64,000 nt of DNA from Terebella lapidaria (taxonomy: Eukaryota > Annelida > Polychaeta > Terebellida > Terebellidae): the NCBI GenBank assembly GCA_949152475.1, contig OX424568.1, positions 16,033,667 through 16,097,666 of the forward strand, given 5' to 3'. A program made the position numbers and the translations under genes. This document shows, one piece after another, positions 39,501-54,500 of this stretch (positions are counted from its first letter, which is position 1; the number at the start of each line of letters is the position of its first letter). Below the pieces are notes generated by a model. It was not told where the DNA came from. It did no database searches and was given only the letters and a program-made list of their open reading frames with translations.

Positions 39501-42500
39501 CCAAGAATGCATTCATTTTTCATGGCAGTTTCCATCCTATTTAATATAATGAAGATCTTCTCAGTGGGACGATATTAATTGTCGAGATTAGAGGCAATAG
39601 GACAGCCCCATTCTTTATTGGATTATAGTGCATCACGCTAAGAGTATAACTGTGCACTCTTCTTTACTTTTCATTCTTATGCGACCACCAGTAATCATTT
39701 CCGCACATTAAATGTTGAAATATTGTCAGTGCATTCATAAAGACTTCCCGCTTTGAGTGGGTGTCACGTCCGCACATAGGGACGGTGATTCCGTGTTTTG
39801 TTGCGCAATTTACTGCGGTGCTGACTCCGCGAATGCTAATTTAGCGATAAACACGTACCGCACATCCATCAAAAATATACTGTCTATTGGAGCACGTCAT
39901 TACCACATGGGGGCCCTTTATGGAGTCGTGGCTCCCACCGAGAAGAATCAAATATATATCACGATATATAGAGACAAGACGGTACATTTCAATTCAGTCA
40001 AAACTAGATGAACAAAAAACTGCATGTTGAAATACATTAAGTATGCAGAATGTCCATAATGCCTGAGCAATTACGTAGAAGATTAGAAATTGAGTTAGAA
40101 AATCTTCAGAATGCACTGTACATCCACACAAGTTCTTACTCATCAATGCTAATGAAAAAGCAGATACAAAAAAATCGGTTATACAAAAGTTTCATATAAA
40201 GGTTTATCACAATTAGTAGTATTGTTCCCTCTTCTATTTTTTAGCCATTGACAATCTGCCTCCACCGGTGATGTCCAAGAACCTGATCTTTGAGGATTTG
40301 CGCAGGGTGAAGCGCGTCCTGACACCAAACATGCATCAGCGACCGGACAATCGACCAATGACAGACAGCCGCAAAATGCAGAGAGGTAATTACCGTGAAT
40401 GTGCAGTTCATGTAATACAGATATAATTTAAAATTTTCAGCTTCAGCATCAATATTGGGAATTTCTCTGTGCCAAACTTTATTCGTGCAGCATGGTTAAC
40501 AACAAACATGTAACAAGGATACCATTCTCTGAATTGAAATCAGAAATCTTGATTATCACACCAATTGTTATACCGGTAGTCTGCATTTGCAAACGTCCAA
40601 TTTCTGTTAATGTTTTTCAGAGTCAGACTTTTCTGTGAACGTGCGCCTGACGGAGACGAACTTGGCCCCCTTGTATCGACCTGTAGACCACAGTGATTCC
40701 AACGACAACGATGAACTGGATCCGGATGCCATGGAAACTATTAGAGACACATACTGTCGCTTCCCTATACCTGAGAAATACAAGCTGACCCATAATCTGC
40801 ACAGGGTAGGATTACCATTGTTACCATGGCAACAGAAATGACCTATAAAGAATTACTGTTAACCCAGAAAGTATTAGCGTCCATTTATTCAGCGTTTTGA
40901 AAAAATTTGCTAATATTAATGGACACTAAGTCATAAAATACGGGTTTGAAATCGCTAAACTTAATGGACGCTGATATTTCTGGGTTTACAGTATATGAAT
41001 TATTATGAAGATTTGAAAAGTCACTTTATTTCTTGTACACCAACCTAATGTGATTTTATTGCGATTATCAGAGTCTTTAGATACAGATATTTTGACTGAG
41101 CAATTCAGTGGCAAACAGGTGGGAAAAAATCTATTCATCTTCATAATACGCGCCATGGAGGCTAGAACTTCTTGTTTGAAATAACTTTTCGTAAAGAGCA
41201 TGTGAAAGCATGATCTTCATGATGCATCCCCTGTAGAAATGTCAGCAAAGATGCCTACTAACTCCCAACTCTGTATGGTTTCTTCCACGATGGAACCTGG
41301 AAAAACTGTCCGCCAGTTTTCACCTTGAAATGTCATATTCCCTCACTGTCAGGTCCACCAGAAGTATAACGAGAAATAAAACCCACTTTTCACTTCATTG
41401 ACATGACGGTCATTTTTCTTCCGGCTGGCAGCGTTCATTCACCTGCCAGCGCGGTGACAAGACGAGGCAAAAACTGTTATGCCACTGGGAGGCATTTTAA
41501 GCCTCGTTACTCGTATATACGCAGGAGGAAAAAGCAAAGAATAGGGTGTATCATAGCCAGCGAAGGGCACCAGGTGATAATCTGTCGGGATTGTCGCAAG
41601 ATTTGCCGGCTGAGCTGATCGTTAGGCTGGTGTGTGTGTGTTGGGGTGGAGGAGGGGTTCGCTGGATATCGGGGGTTATTGCTTAACAGCCCACACCCTT
41701 CAAAAGAAAAAAAAAACACGGATAAGATTTAAGATGTCTGGGGTACTGTTGTGTGTATGTAATATTCCGATAGAGCACTGGTCGAATCACCTTCATAAAT
41801 CTGCTAGTCTGCTCGGGATTGCCAAGTTATGGATTCCTGGCTTTCGACTGCTGATGTCTGGAAGATGTAGAACATGATGTTATTTTTTTATGCCTTAGTA
41901 TCTTGTATTAACAAGATATAGAACAAAAAATCATAAGGAGACCAGTCTGAATCATAACTCACAAATTTGTACAATGAAAATAAATAACAATCAAGTAGTA
42001 CAATGTGTGTTAGATGGCTAATAGTATTATTGGCAGAATTTGTTTTGCTCAGTAAAAACACTTAATTACCATAATTATGACTTGAACCTAACTACATGCT
42101 AAGAATGGGACAAGAACTTGCATTTTAGAACTTTGAACTCCTTCCTCCTGCAGAGTGTGACCACCAAGGCCAAGTTTTACAACTGCAAGAAGCGACGCCG
42201 ACAGGACAAGGAACGCTGTGACATGGTCACCGGGTACTACCTCGACCACCGTGAGGAATGTCGTACGGCTGAGGATGAACTACTTGGCAACATGCCAAAT
42301 CTCGCCACAAAAGGAAAGTCCATCCTTTGTACCACACCTGGGAAACTTACCGAGATTTTTGACGTTGGGGCCGATCTCAGCGAGATGACAATGATGTTTG
42401 TCGACCAGGATAAACGGTTAGTGTGATTCTGTCGGTTGCAATATTGAATTTTTCATTCAATAAATGTAATATTGTTATGGATTGGGAAAAATATCATGCA

Positions 42501-45500
42501 CTCAAAATGTGATATTTTGTACATGGTTAACTTTTTTCTTTGAAATTATAACACCAGAAAATAATGCATTCTGTAAATCAAAACTTCATGACCAGTGACA
42601 AAATTGAGCTGGAAATAGCTTGCATCTCACCAAAACTATATTACGTTCGAAGATGAAAAACTATACAGACTTACCAATTTTCCCATCTGCCAGATGTTTT
42701 GACGACCGTAAGCAGTGTAACTACTGCTCCCAGTCGTGTGCCCAGACGATGCAGCGTCACCACGGCAGCAACCCTTGTAACATCACCGGGGAGGACGCAG
42801 ATAACGGGGAGTCCCCACGGCTCGCTAACTGTCACAGTTGTTGTGCCCGCGATGACTGCACACAACACTGTGAGGTGTATCATCGGCCAGAATGTGTCGA
42901 GAAACGGTACGTGGCTTGGGGGGTTGTAAAATATGGATGAAAAATTAGATTTCAGTCGTGTGATCTTTTTACATATATGTAGCGAAATACTGAATAATTA
43001 TAATGAATCATGAGACCCAGACGATTTCATCTCTATCAAAAAAATGAAGGCTTTAATTTACAGAAAAATATTTCAGAGATGAATGACAAATATCGATTGA
43101 CATACCGGTACCTAAATTATTGATGCATGCACATGACTGTGCAGTTTGGAAGAACTTCCTGATCTTTGCTTAACTGAAACGAACATTCAAGTTATTAATA
43201 CTTGATGTAAATATAACTCCTGCTGAATGAATATCTATCCAACAGCTGTGTGGTGGGTAACCTTGCTGAGTTCACGCTGGAGGCGGAGTTCTCGCCACAG
43301 AGAACGACCTTCGCCTGCCACGTGGAATCCGTACCGTCGTACAAAATCTACGATATTACGTACGAAGTGGAGTACCAGGGACAGATCGTCAACAATCGAC
43401 GGCTGCAGGCGACCAAATTGTTTGATGGGTTCCACCCGGAAAACACTATTGATGAGTGAGTGACTTCACCAGTGGATTCAAAAATGAAATATTTCAATGA
43501 ATATCAGTGAAAAATTACAGTGGAAATTCGAAATGGCAGGAAAATTTGAAATTCGAAAAAAGTTGTATGCTTGATATTTATTACATGAAATTCTGATTTT
43601 GAGAATGATTTCTGCTTTGATAGAAATATCACTAGTGAAACAATATTTTTAATAATGAATCACTAAACCCAATACAAATTGTACTTCACTGCTGCTCGCA
43701 CAATTAACCTTTTATATACTCCCCAACCCTTCCCCCCCCCCCCCCCCCCATCCCCATAGACATGGTTTCCTGCGGGTGTACCATGGCTCCAAGGTGACCA
43801 CTGCCCCGGACCTGATCCAAGGTGACACCTCGCTCCAGAGCTTCAGTGCGGGGTACTACCAGGCTAGGGGCGCTGCTCTAGTCGACTCCAGTATTCGTAG
43901 CAACAGTGTCCTCGTCAGACCCACACAGCCCTTTTCCGTCAGCACAGATGCCTGGCGTGAGTCGTGTTTAAGTTTGGTAATTTAATTAGGTCTTATAAGT
44001 AGTTGCAATTCTGAGTCAAAAAAAGTTGTACTTACTCGTATATACATGTAACAGTTAAAGTAAACAAATTGCCTCTTATGTCATGACATTCTAAGTAGCT
44101 TTTAAAATGTAGGTCAGCATCATATTTCCCAACATTGGTTTGTGAGCCAAAATATTTGTAATTGTGCGCAATTTTCATTATCACATTACATTGCCTCAAC
44201 AAACTTTAATCGAGAATACTAGAATACCTGAAACATGCTACATGAACATCACCTAGGATTTACAAATCTATTTGCCATCGCGGTTTTTCCAGGACGTGGC
44301 TCATGCGACACAGATCTCCTCTCCCAGCTGGTCATGACCTCCACAGACAACGACGACGTCACGTTCCGACAGGCCCCTAACGTTCTCGTTCAGACGCATG
44401 GACCACAGGAGTACAGGCTCTTCAACAACACTCGAGCTGACGGTATGGGACGTAATTTACAAATTCACAATACGTAGAGATTTATCGAAGGTGTATATGT
44501 TTATTGTCTATAGGTCAAAGGTTTGTCCTAGTGAATAAAATATATCATGTTTATATACAAACGCTTTTAGAGACTTAATTTCTTATTGTAAATATTATGA
44601 ACAAATTTCAGAGAATATGACATTATTATCAAGTTTTGACATAACTAATCAAGATTTGAAAAAACTCCCAAGAAAACGGTATGATACAATGATGCTAAAT
44701 TTTGCAGTTACTATATATTTACAAAATTATTACATTATTCATATATTGCAGCCAATGATGTCCAGTACATGCCGTTCATCTACTATGAGATCCCGCCTGA
44801 TGCTTCGATCCTGAAAGCCGTACACGACGATACGACGATCAAGGAGGACAGCTCCCTAAAAGCCGAGCTCACTCGGGAAAACCTACGCTGGAAACTGGTC
44901 ATCAGCGGCCAACTCAGCATCTGTCCTGGTATGATATTAGCAACATGCTACTTGCCTCTATAATAAACACTGGAGCTAACCTGTAAAATAAACATTAAAA
45001 TTTCATGTGTGTAGTTTCAGGAGGAAGTAGAATTTGAAAAGAATAAATATTATGTTGTGAACACAATCGAGTTGTTGTCAGAAAGTTATTTGTCCCTGAT
45101 CGAAAAAAAAACTTGCACACATTATCGGCCATTGTTGAAAATTTTTTAAAACATAATAAACCTGCATCTCATTGTCAAAAACTATTCAGTAGAAGTGTTC
45201 CATCTGTTATATTAATCTATATACTCCCATTACAATCTCCTTACGTGTTCACCAATAATCTTCCCCTAAATTCTAGGTTACTTTGGCGTGAAGGTCGTAG
45301 ACCCGGCCTACCCAAGGTCAGCTCTGTTCCACTACGACATCAGCGTGAGCTGTCCGAACACCTTCAGTGTTACCTTCACGGTCCCGACGGAGGGCGCGGA
45401 CGAGTACGACAAAAAGTTATTGGTCGAGTTGAATGACTCCTTCCGCAAGATCAAACTGACCGTGTTCCGTCCAGCGCCCAATGAAACTGCCGACGCGAAA

Positions 45501-48500
45501 GGTAAGACTTCTCTCTTGTGAATCTCAAATTTTCTCGTTTGTCCAGGAAATCTGATGTAACCATGCAGCCTTAACTGTCTATTTGTTTGAAGCACATCGT
45601 CTGATTATATTTCATTTTCATCACAAGTATAAATTATTCTGTCCTCGACTTTTTCTGAATCTTGAAATAAAGCTTCTAAAGAATTATTCTAGATTGAATA
45701 ACAATTGGCTATTGAACTGTTGTATGCTTGTTGTAGTTTATGACGATCAAGATATAGTCATTGTAAAAGTCAGATATCATGGATATGGTGTTGTCATCTA
45801 TATACTTGTAGGCATACAACTGTATATAATGAATATTTTCTGTACAAGAATATCACCTTTTTATTTCTTTTTCACGATGTTGAATATGATGAATTATCTT
45901 GATTATGTACATACAATGTATACATGTATTTAGTCCAGTTATTTCAATGTGTTTTGTTCCAAAGACTCAACTTTAATACTGAAGACTGTCAATGTTCTCA
46001 CCAAAAAAAAAAAAAAAAATACAGATATCCTGATTATAATATTTCCATGTACATTGTATCTCTGTGTGTGTATGTGTATATATGATGTCAAAAAATGCTC
46101 GCTATTTTCAATGTCTTGTTTTCTATGCCAGCATTCTTTTGGAATAACCGCACACAGAGTAATATTCTTCATATTTCATGCATATGCATGAGTTGCATTC
46201 CACTTTTTTCTTCCATTAATGTTCTGCATTTTCAAAGCGTTTGGCTTATTTCATTTCACAGTAGTCGAGTATTTCACTGTAGCTGTCATTTTGGTCAATA
46301 TTTCCGGTGAAATTTTTCAAATTAGTTATTTTTTCGAGCCCACACAAGTGATGTAGTACATTGTATTTTCACCCACACCTATACTCATATGTATAAGAAT
46401 TTTCACCATCTATTGAATGCCAAGATTCAATAGTATTCATGAAATATTGGCATTTCATAGGTGAATCTCAAACTAATTTGAATAATATTTTATAGATATG
46501 AGTCAACTATTGGTTGTTTAGGTATTGGATGAAGTATTGGAAGCTAGTATGTTGTAGTGAAAATATATGTAATACTATTGTAAAGTATTTACCGGTAATA
46601 CTTTTTTTTTAACCATAGATACATAGAATTGTCATTTTGTTATATTTTGTGGTTTGCATGCACTTTTACTACGATTTCATTCAAAACAATCATTTAAAAA
46701 TGCAAAAGAAAACTAATGTGAATAAATTCCAGCCATAGTAACTGATGACTGTGATGATATGTAAAACAAAATGTGAAATTCTTTGTTGTCAAAATGATAA
46801 TCTTCAGAAAATAATATCCATCTGCCATGGAATTGCATGCTACTTACTCTAAATGCTGCATTTTGATTGGCTGTTGTTTAATGTACTGTGTTCTGATTGG
46901 CTGACAGATTCACCAGTGCACTACAGCCAGAAGGGTGAGAAAGAGATGACAATTTTTACCCCGTTTATTGCGGTGCTCTGCGTCATCATCAGCTTCTTGA
47001 CTCTGCTTCTATTCGTCGGCTTCATCACAGAGAGAAGTACTTGAAAATCTTGTTTATCTTTCAAACTACAAATGTATATCTCTAATATTTGAAATGTGTT
47101 TTTTGTGCAAAATTGTCTGATTTTGTGGAGATTATTTTATTGCGTTCTTCTCGACTTTTGAAGAAAAAAGACGAGTAAATAACTGTAATTATTATAATTT
47201 TACGAACTTTCAAAATATAATTATGGTACATCAGAAAGAGAATTTCAAATTTAACAAACAAAATGTCTCTATCCCTCAAAACATGTAAATATCTAAATAC
47301 ATAGATTCCGTATGTATCAATGCAATGATATTGCAATCAAATTAAAATTTGCTAACTTTCAGCGTCAAAGCCGCACAAGACAGAGAACAAGGTTCACTCG
47401 CAGCACCTGTTGTTTGTCGTGTGTTATGTCACGTTTAGAGCGGGGTACTCCATCGTGGTGACATTCACGGTCCTGCTTCTACTCATACAACACTTCAACA
47501 GGTAATGTGTGGGGTATATAAAGTGTAAACAATAAAACTAAAAGTTGAAGTGTATCTAAATTCATGATGAATTTGTCGGCCAATTGTGAATTTCAATTCC
47601 TAGTGAAAGTATACTTGAAGATTCACTACCTGGATTGGTGAATCAAGGGGTGTAAAAAAATGCATTTCCAGACTTTGTGGGATTAACACTGTATATTTCT
47701 ATTTAGGTCATCTTATAGTTACAATCTGTACTTGTTGAAAGAACAAACTGTACAGTATATGAGTAAGCTTTTATTAGCAAGACAAGCAAACTTGTTAGAA
47801 ATATAATCATGTATGTATGCAGGTAAGAGAACGAAACAGAAATGAATAAATATTCCTCGCCTCACCCCAGGGACTCTGTGTCGACCCTATCGGAGTTCCG
47901 TCGGTATGCGGAGACGGCCGAGAATGACCAGCGTCTGGAGATTGACCACATACAGAACTACGTCATGGACGAACTGAAGCGACAGAATGCGCTCGCTAAC
48001 CAGACAAAGTTCATGTGTGAGCGAAAACTGGGCGAGGTGCAGAACGTATTGGAGGATGTGAGTGGGATTTGTTGATGAATTTTAGCTGTGTACATTGTGT
48101 AACTAATAAGTGGTGATTTACCGGTATCTCAGATTGTTTGTTCAAGTTTTTACATCGCTGTGAAAATGCATGTCTGAAATTTTGGAATCTTTAGGTCGAG
48201 AATAAGTGGCTGTAGAAGTTATTCATAAAAAAGTTCATAAAAATTCAAAAAATTTACAAAATGTCATATATTGGATATTCATGACTCAATTGACTCTTTC
48301 GACAATGAAATTACGAAGAAAGTTTTCCCAATTTTCACCCGACCAGCAAAAGCAGCAGATGCGCGTGGAGACGAATGAGGAGAGACTTGTGAGCCAGGTG
48401 GCGCTACAATACACCAACCTGATGATACACAACCTCACGCACAGCATCAACATCTTCAAGTTAGTGTTGCAGTGTACTAAATGGCACAATATATGCATTT

Positions 48501-51500
48501 TTACCCAATACATGTACTATATAGTATTCTCTATAAGACTCTTACTTTTCAAGAATACGTTTGTGTCTTTCACTGTTTTAGTGGTTAGTTTGTCGAAAAA
48601 TATCCATTTGTAATTATTTGTTGTTACACTGTCAAGAAAAAACACTTCTATTTTCATAATGTTTATTATAGAGGTAAGTATACATGTATGATATAGACCT
48701 TCCGGTAGTCGCATAAAGACAAAACTTCCCTGTAGCAATTTGCCGGATTATCACAACTTACTGTTGCGTTTCAGAGATGAGTTTTCTGAGTACGCTCGGA
48801 AGGCTGTAGATCAGCTGGAGAGAAACGTTGTACAGACGTCTAGTGCTCTCCGCAGTAACCAGTGGCTGAAGGTTTGTCACCTGTGTCATTCATTAAACAG
48901 AGCCACATTGAATGTTTATCATGGAGGATAGTATGTCTTGTTAACAGTAAGTCAAATTTGAAATATTATTGTGAGAAAAAAAATTTTTGTGGAAAATTTG
49001 CATCATTCCATGACTCATAATCAAAATATAGAATTTCAGTATTGTGGTTGACACCCACAATTATCAATTGAGAAATTGAGCTAAATGGTACTTTAACAAC
49101 ATTACAGTTCCACAATGACTATATCACTTTATTCCCTGCAGGCGGCGGAGTTGATCCACGACTCGGTTCGTCGGAAGCGTGTGAACTCGGAGACAAAACC
49201 ATTTGACAAGTGGGCGGGTATCAGACAGGAGGTCGAAAGTCTTAATGTCGGTGAGTTATAGCAACCTTCATTTTTCTACACATATATATATGTATTATGA
49301 AAATGTATATCCATTATTAAAAGTATGTCGTCATAATTGGTTTGTTGCTAGGAAAAGTTGATTTTGTGCTTCTTGTCGAAGTTATAAAAGCAAATTTTTA
49401 TGCAGAAGATTTAATATTTAGTTGAGTTATACTTGATTAAGTTCAAAAACCAGTCTTCGATATGAAAATAGTTCAACTTATGTAATAAATGGTGTAGATA
49501 TAGTATTTCTTTTATCTAAAATATGCAATTGACATTGTGTTTTGTCCAGATTTGTCCCTGAAGAACTTCCCCATGCCTAATCTGACCGAGTACCTAAACA
49601 TCGACATCCCAAAGACGAACACCAAACAGTCGACGATCCCGCGGATCTCTGAGATCACGCTCCCCCAGAACAAGTGGTACTACCAGTTTGAGAAGAAAGC
49701 TTCGGAAGCCGGAAGCAGCACCCTCCGACCCAAACGGCCTCGCTTCAAGGTTAGTGAACAATAGATTCCAATAATACTTTCATGTCATGTATTATCCAAA
49801 ATTGTATTCTGTCCAAAATGAAAAAAATATATTGGTAAAAATAGGTATACAGTGGTATGATAGCAGGTGTGAAAAAAAATTGGTACTGAAGAAATCTGCA
49901 TTTATCAATGTCTTCAAAATTGACAATGTGAAGTTGCAAAGTTCCCTGTAGTATTTCCAAGATTTAAATATCGTTTGCCCTTCAGGTCAGCAGTGATGAC
50001 ATCATCAGCTGGTCATCCCTGATCGCAATCCTGGTGGTGATCGATTTGATTTGGTTCGTCCACCGTATGGCAAAGACCTACTCCACTGCGAAGATGATCT
50101 TGTATGGATGTCCCGCTTTTGTGGACTGTAGGAGAGCTGGCACAGGTAGTAGATTTATTAGTAAAAAAAAGCTCTCATTTATTTTGGAGAATTGGAAGTA
50201 CATGTATATTGCTTGTCATATGATTGACTGGAAACTTTACTCCAAATTTTTTGTGTCATTTTCAGACACATCGCCAAGGAAACCTGCACCGAAGAAATCT
50301 GCTTCATCTCGATGTTTCAGCTTCTTGAAAGACTTCAATCTTCGGGTCGGCATCAATCTCATTAACCCAAAACTAAATCAAGGAGCGTACCTTCAATTAA
50401 AAATATAATTTGTTTGGTTTCCCAGGTGATGAAGACGGAGTTTGTGCCAAAGGTTGTCGCCACGGCGACCACTTGCTGTGCGGTGTACCTGATTCTTGCT
50501 GCATCAGATCAGCTCCTTACAGTCAAAACTCTGGCCTCCGTCGGCTACTTTGAGTCCATGGTTGGTATCAGGGCTGAAGCTAGTAATATATCTGTAATAC
50601 TCAATCTTATTCGTACAATTGGGTGCACTGGTGCATACTAGTATAGCAATCCAATGAATTAAACTGAACATGTATCTCTGCTGTTGAATTTTCGTCAGAG
50701 AAATTGAGATAACAAATCAAAACACACCATACCTATGAAATTTGACAACCTGCACAGATCAATAATTAGGATTAATTCACAATATTGAACGTCACCCAAT
50801 CTTCACTCACAACAGGTGGCGCCAGTTGAGACCAGCTACCGCCTCGCGAAAACCCGCGTGAAAACCAACTCCTATCGCATCAACAAGTTTGAGTACCCGT
50901 TCTATGAAGAACTGGTCAACGTCCGCACCAAGCGCTACCAGCTGATGCTCGACATGTACGCCGAGCTGCAAAAGAGTAACAACCTCCTGCACGACTCCGA
51001 GTACTGCGCCTGGAGGAAACTGCTACACCCCGGCGTGGCATGCAACTGTACGACTGCAGCGAGTGAAACGCTCAAGTTTGAGGGGTGTGAGCTGCCCCCC
51101 GTCACCCCCAGCGCCTACCATAAGTATGTCATAGTTCATTCGAAACCACAACAAAGCTGCCTATCAAGACAGTGTTTATTCAAGCATGATGTGTATTTTA
51201 TTCACAGTGTATTTGGTGGTACCTGAATTTTAGAATTGTTTGTTGGTGTTTTCAAATTTGCAATGGACTATTATTTGTATAATGTATGAAGTGAATATAT
51301 ATGAGCAGTATGCTTTACCCTACTCTGAATATTGGGAAGGAAATTGTATGTTTATTAAGGCTTTTCGGCAGAAATGCCTTTATGGTTTTAGCAGAATTTT
51401 TTTAGGTTACCGGACCTATGGTCCGATAACCTATTGGCATGGCGTTGCGTCCGTCGTCCGGCGTCCGTCGTCCGTCGTCGTCGTCGTCCACATTTTTAGC

Positions 51501-54500
51501 TTTTTTGTTTACGGGCGAATTTTTCTGAAATTTTGCAGAAAAATACTTAAAAATAATTCAAGAAGGAGGTATTTTTTAGTTTTTTGATTTTCGCTTTTTC
51601 TTCAAAATGGCGGCCGTTTTCGACGAAAAAGGCCTGATTTTAGACTTTGGCGGCCATTTTCTCAAAATCTGTTCAGTAACTTTTTTTCTCTTTGATACAT
51701 AAGACTCCTCATATGTACTTCTATGATGTCTATAAATTTCGTTGCGCTTGAATCGCTCGAAGTGGGCCATTTTGGCCCAAACTCGGCCCAAATGGGACTT
51801 TCCCATGTTAAATTCTCTTATGCTTTATAATGGGACACATTAAAGCCTAATATCTCACTTAATATTGAGATTAGAGACTAGGAATCAATTGTGGACATAT
51901 AGGAAATGATATATGCTGAATATTGTCGTGACCTTGAATTTGACCTCTGACCTCATTTTCAAGGTCACAGGACAAAATGGCCAATATCTTGCTTATTAGC
52001 GACTTTACAGCTTAGGAATCAATTGTGAACATATAGGAAATGATATATGCTGAATATTCTCATGACCTTGAATTTGACCTTTCACCTCATTTTCAAGGTC
52101 ACAGGACAAATTGGCCAATATCTTGCTTATTAGCGACTTTACAACTTAGGAATCAATTGTGAACATATAGGAAATGATATATGCTGAATATTCTCGTGAC
52201 CTTGAATTTGACCTTTGACCTCATTTTCAAGGTCACAGGACAAAATGGCCAATATCTTGCTTATCAGCGACTTAACAGCTTAGAAATCAATTGTGAACAT
52301 ATAGGAAATGATATATGCTGAAAATTCTCATGACCTTGAATTTGACCTTTGACCTCATTTTGAAGGTCACATGACAAAATGGCTAAGATCTCGTTTATTA
52401 TCGACTTTACAGCTTAGGAATCAATTGTGACCATATAGGAAATGATATATGCAGAATATTCTCATGACCTTGAATTTGACCTTTGACCTCATTTCCAAGG
52501 TCACAGGACAAAATTGCTGATATCTCGCTTATTATCGACTTTACAGCTTAGGAATCAATTGTGAACATATAGGAAATGATATATGCTGAATATTCTCGTG
52601 ACCTTGAATTTGACCTTTGACCTCATTTTCAAGGTCACAGGACAAAATGGCCAATATCTTGCTTATTAGCGACTTTACAGCTTAGGAATCAATTGTGAAC
52701 ATATAGGAAATGATATATGCTGAAAATGCTCGTGACCTTGAATTTGACCTTTGACCTATTTTCAAGGTCACAGGACAAAATGGCCAATATCTTGCTTACT
52801 AGCGACTTTACAGCTTAGGAATCAATTGTGAACATATAGGAAATGATATATGCTGAAAATGCTCGTGACCTTGAATTTGACCTTTGACCTATTTTCAAGG
52901 TCACAGGACAAAATGGCCAATATCTTGCTTATTAGCGACTTTACAGCTTAGGAATTAATTGTGAACATATAAGAAATGATATATGCTGAAAATTCTCATG
53001 ACCTTGAATTTGACCTTTGACCTCATTTTCAAGGTCAACAGGACAAAATGGCTAATATCTTGCTTATTATCGACTTTACAGCTTAGGAATCAATTGTGAA
53101 CATATAGGAAATGATATATTCTGAATATTTCAATGATATTGAATTTGACCTTTGACCTAAATTTCAAGGTCAGTAATTTTATTTTCAAAGTTAGATTACA
53201 AAATGGCTTATATCTCGCTTATTATCAAATTTACAGCTTAGGGGTCCATAGTGAACATATAGGAAATGATGTATGCTGAATAGTTTGGTGATCTAGAATT
53301 TAACCTTTGATCCCATTTTCACGGTTAGAGATATGGCGATTTCAGTGGTCACCTTGAATTTGACTTTCAACTTTCTCGGCTTAACTCTGTATATTTCTCC
53401 GGTAACCTTACTAGCCCATTGGGCTAATTTTTTTTTTTTTTTCTTCTTCTTCCGCCACTTTTGGTTTCCGGACGATAACTTTAGATTGCCTTGACGGATC
53501 CTCGTCAAATTTTCACCACAAGTCAGAAATGATATGTGGAAGAACCCTATTCTTTTTGAGCCGGATCCGAGGTCCGTGAGGTCCGTGAGGATGAAATCAA
53601 GGCTAATTTTGAGACTTGGTTTCCGGACGATAACTGGAAAAATATTTACGCAATAGTTGCAGAACTCTGCATGGAGGTTCATATGCCACCAGGGAAGAAC
53701 CCTATTGATTTTGGGATCGATCCGTCAAACGACCTTTGACCTAGAGGTCGAAATAATTTTTTGCTGATTCATCCTTGAGGCTTCCTGCATATCTCAGAAA
53801 CCGTGCATCGTAGAGCGAAACGGACGTTATTTTCGGACTCGTCGCCCTAGACAAACATCTCTAGGGTGTATTATTTTTTTTGATCCGGCTCCGAGGTCCG
53901 TGAGGTCCTTGAGGATGAAATCGAGGCTGATCTTGAAACTTGGTTTCCGGACGATAACTCGAAAAATATTCAGGCAATAGTTGCAAAATTTTGCACGGAG
54001 ATTTATATATCAACAGGGAAGAACCCTATTGATTTTGGGATCGATACGTCAAACGACCTTTGACCTAGAGGTCGAAATAATTTTTTGCTGAGTCATCCTT
54101 GAGGCATCCTGCATATCTCGGGATCGGTGTGTCGTAGAGCGAAACGGACGTTATTTTCGGACTCGTCGCCCTAGACAAACATGTCTAAGGGGTATTATGG
54201 ATGAACTTTGACCTTGACCCGAAATTTTTTTGCCGAGTCGGCAATTTTCGTTTTCGTCGATATCTCGGAAACGGTGCGTCGTAGAGCGAAACGGACGTTT
54301 TTTTCGGACTCGTCGTCCTAGACAAACATGTCTAAGGGGTATTATTGATGAACTTTGACCTTGACCCAAAATTTTTTTGCCGAGTCGGCATTTTTCGTTT
54401 TCGTCGATATCTCGGGAACGGTGTGTCGTAGAGCGAAACGGACGTTATTTTCGGACTCGTCGCCCTAGACAAACATGTCTAAGGGCTATTACGGATGAAC

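Larger units (their letters stand above)
38630..51123 (+). other. Introns 2-21 of the plus-strand gene: contents
   Basis: Between the listed exons these introns are AT-rich and largely unique. I see the small MITE at 40854-40993, an 18-base C-run before exon 8, an A-run near 46003-46019, and otherwise nothing that I can call a gene or RNA. Confidence 0.6.

Noticed and set aside
54151..54369. Open frame with an internal protein repeat in the 147-bp array
   Set aside because: It arises because 147 is a multiple of three; stops end it after about 1.5 units and no other unit keeps it open.
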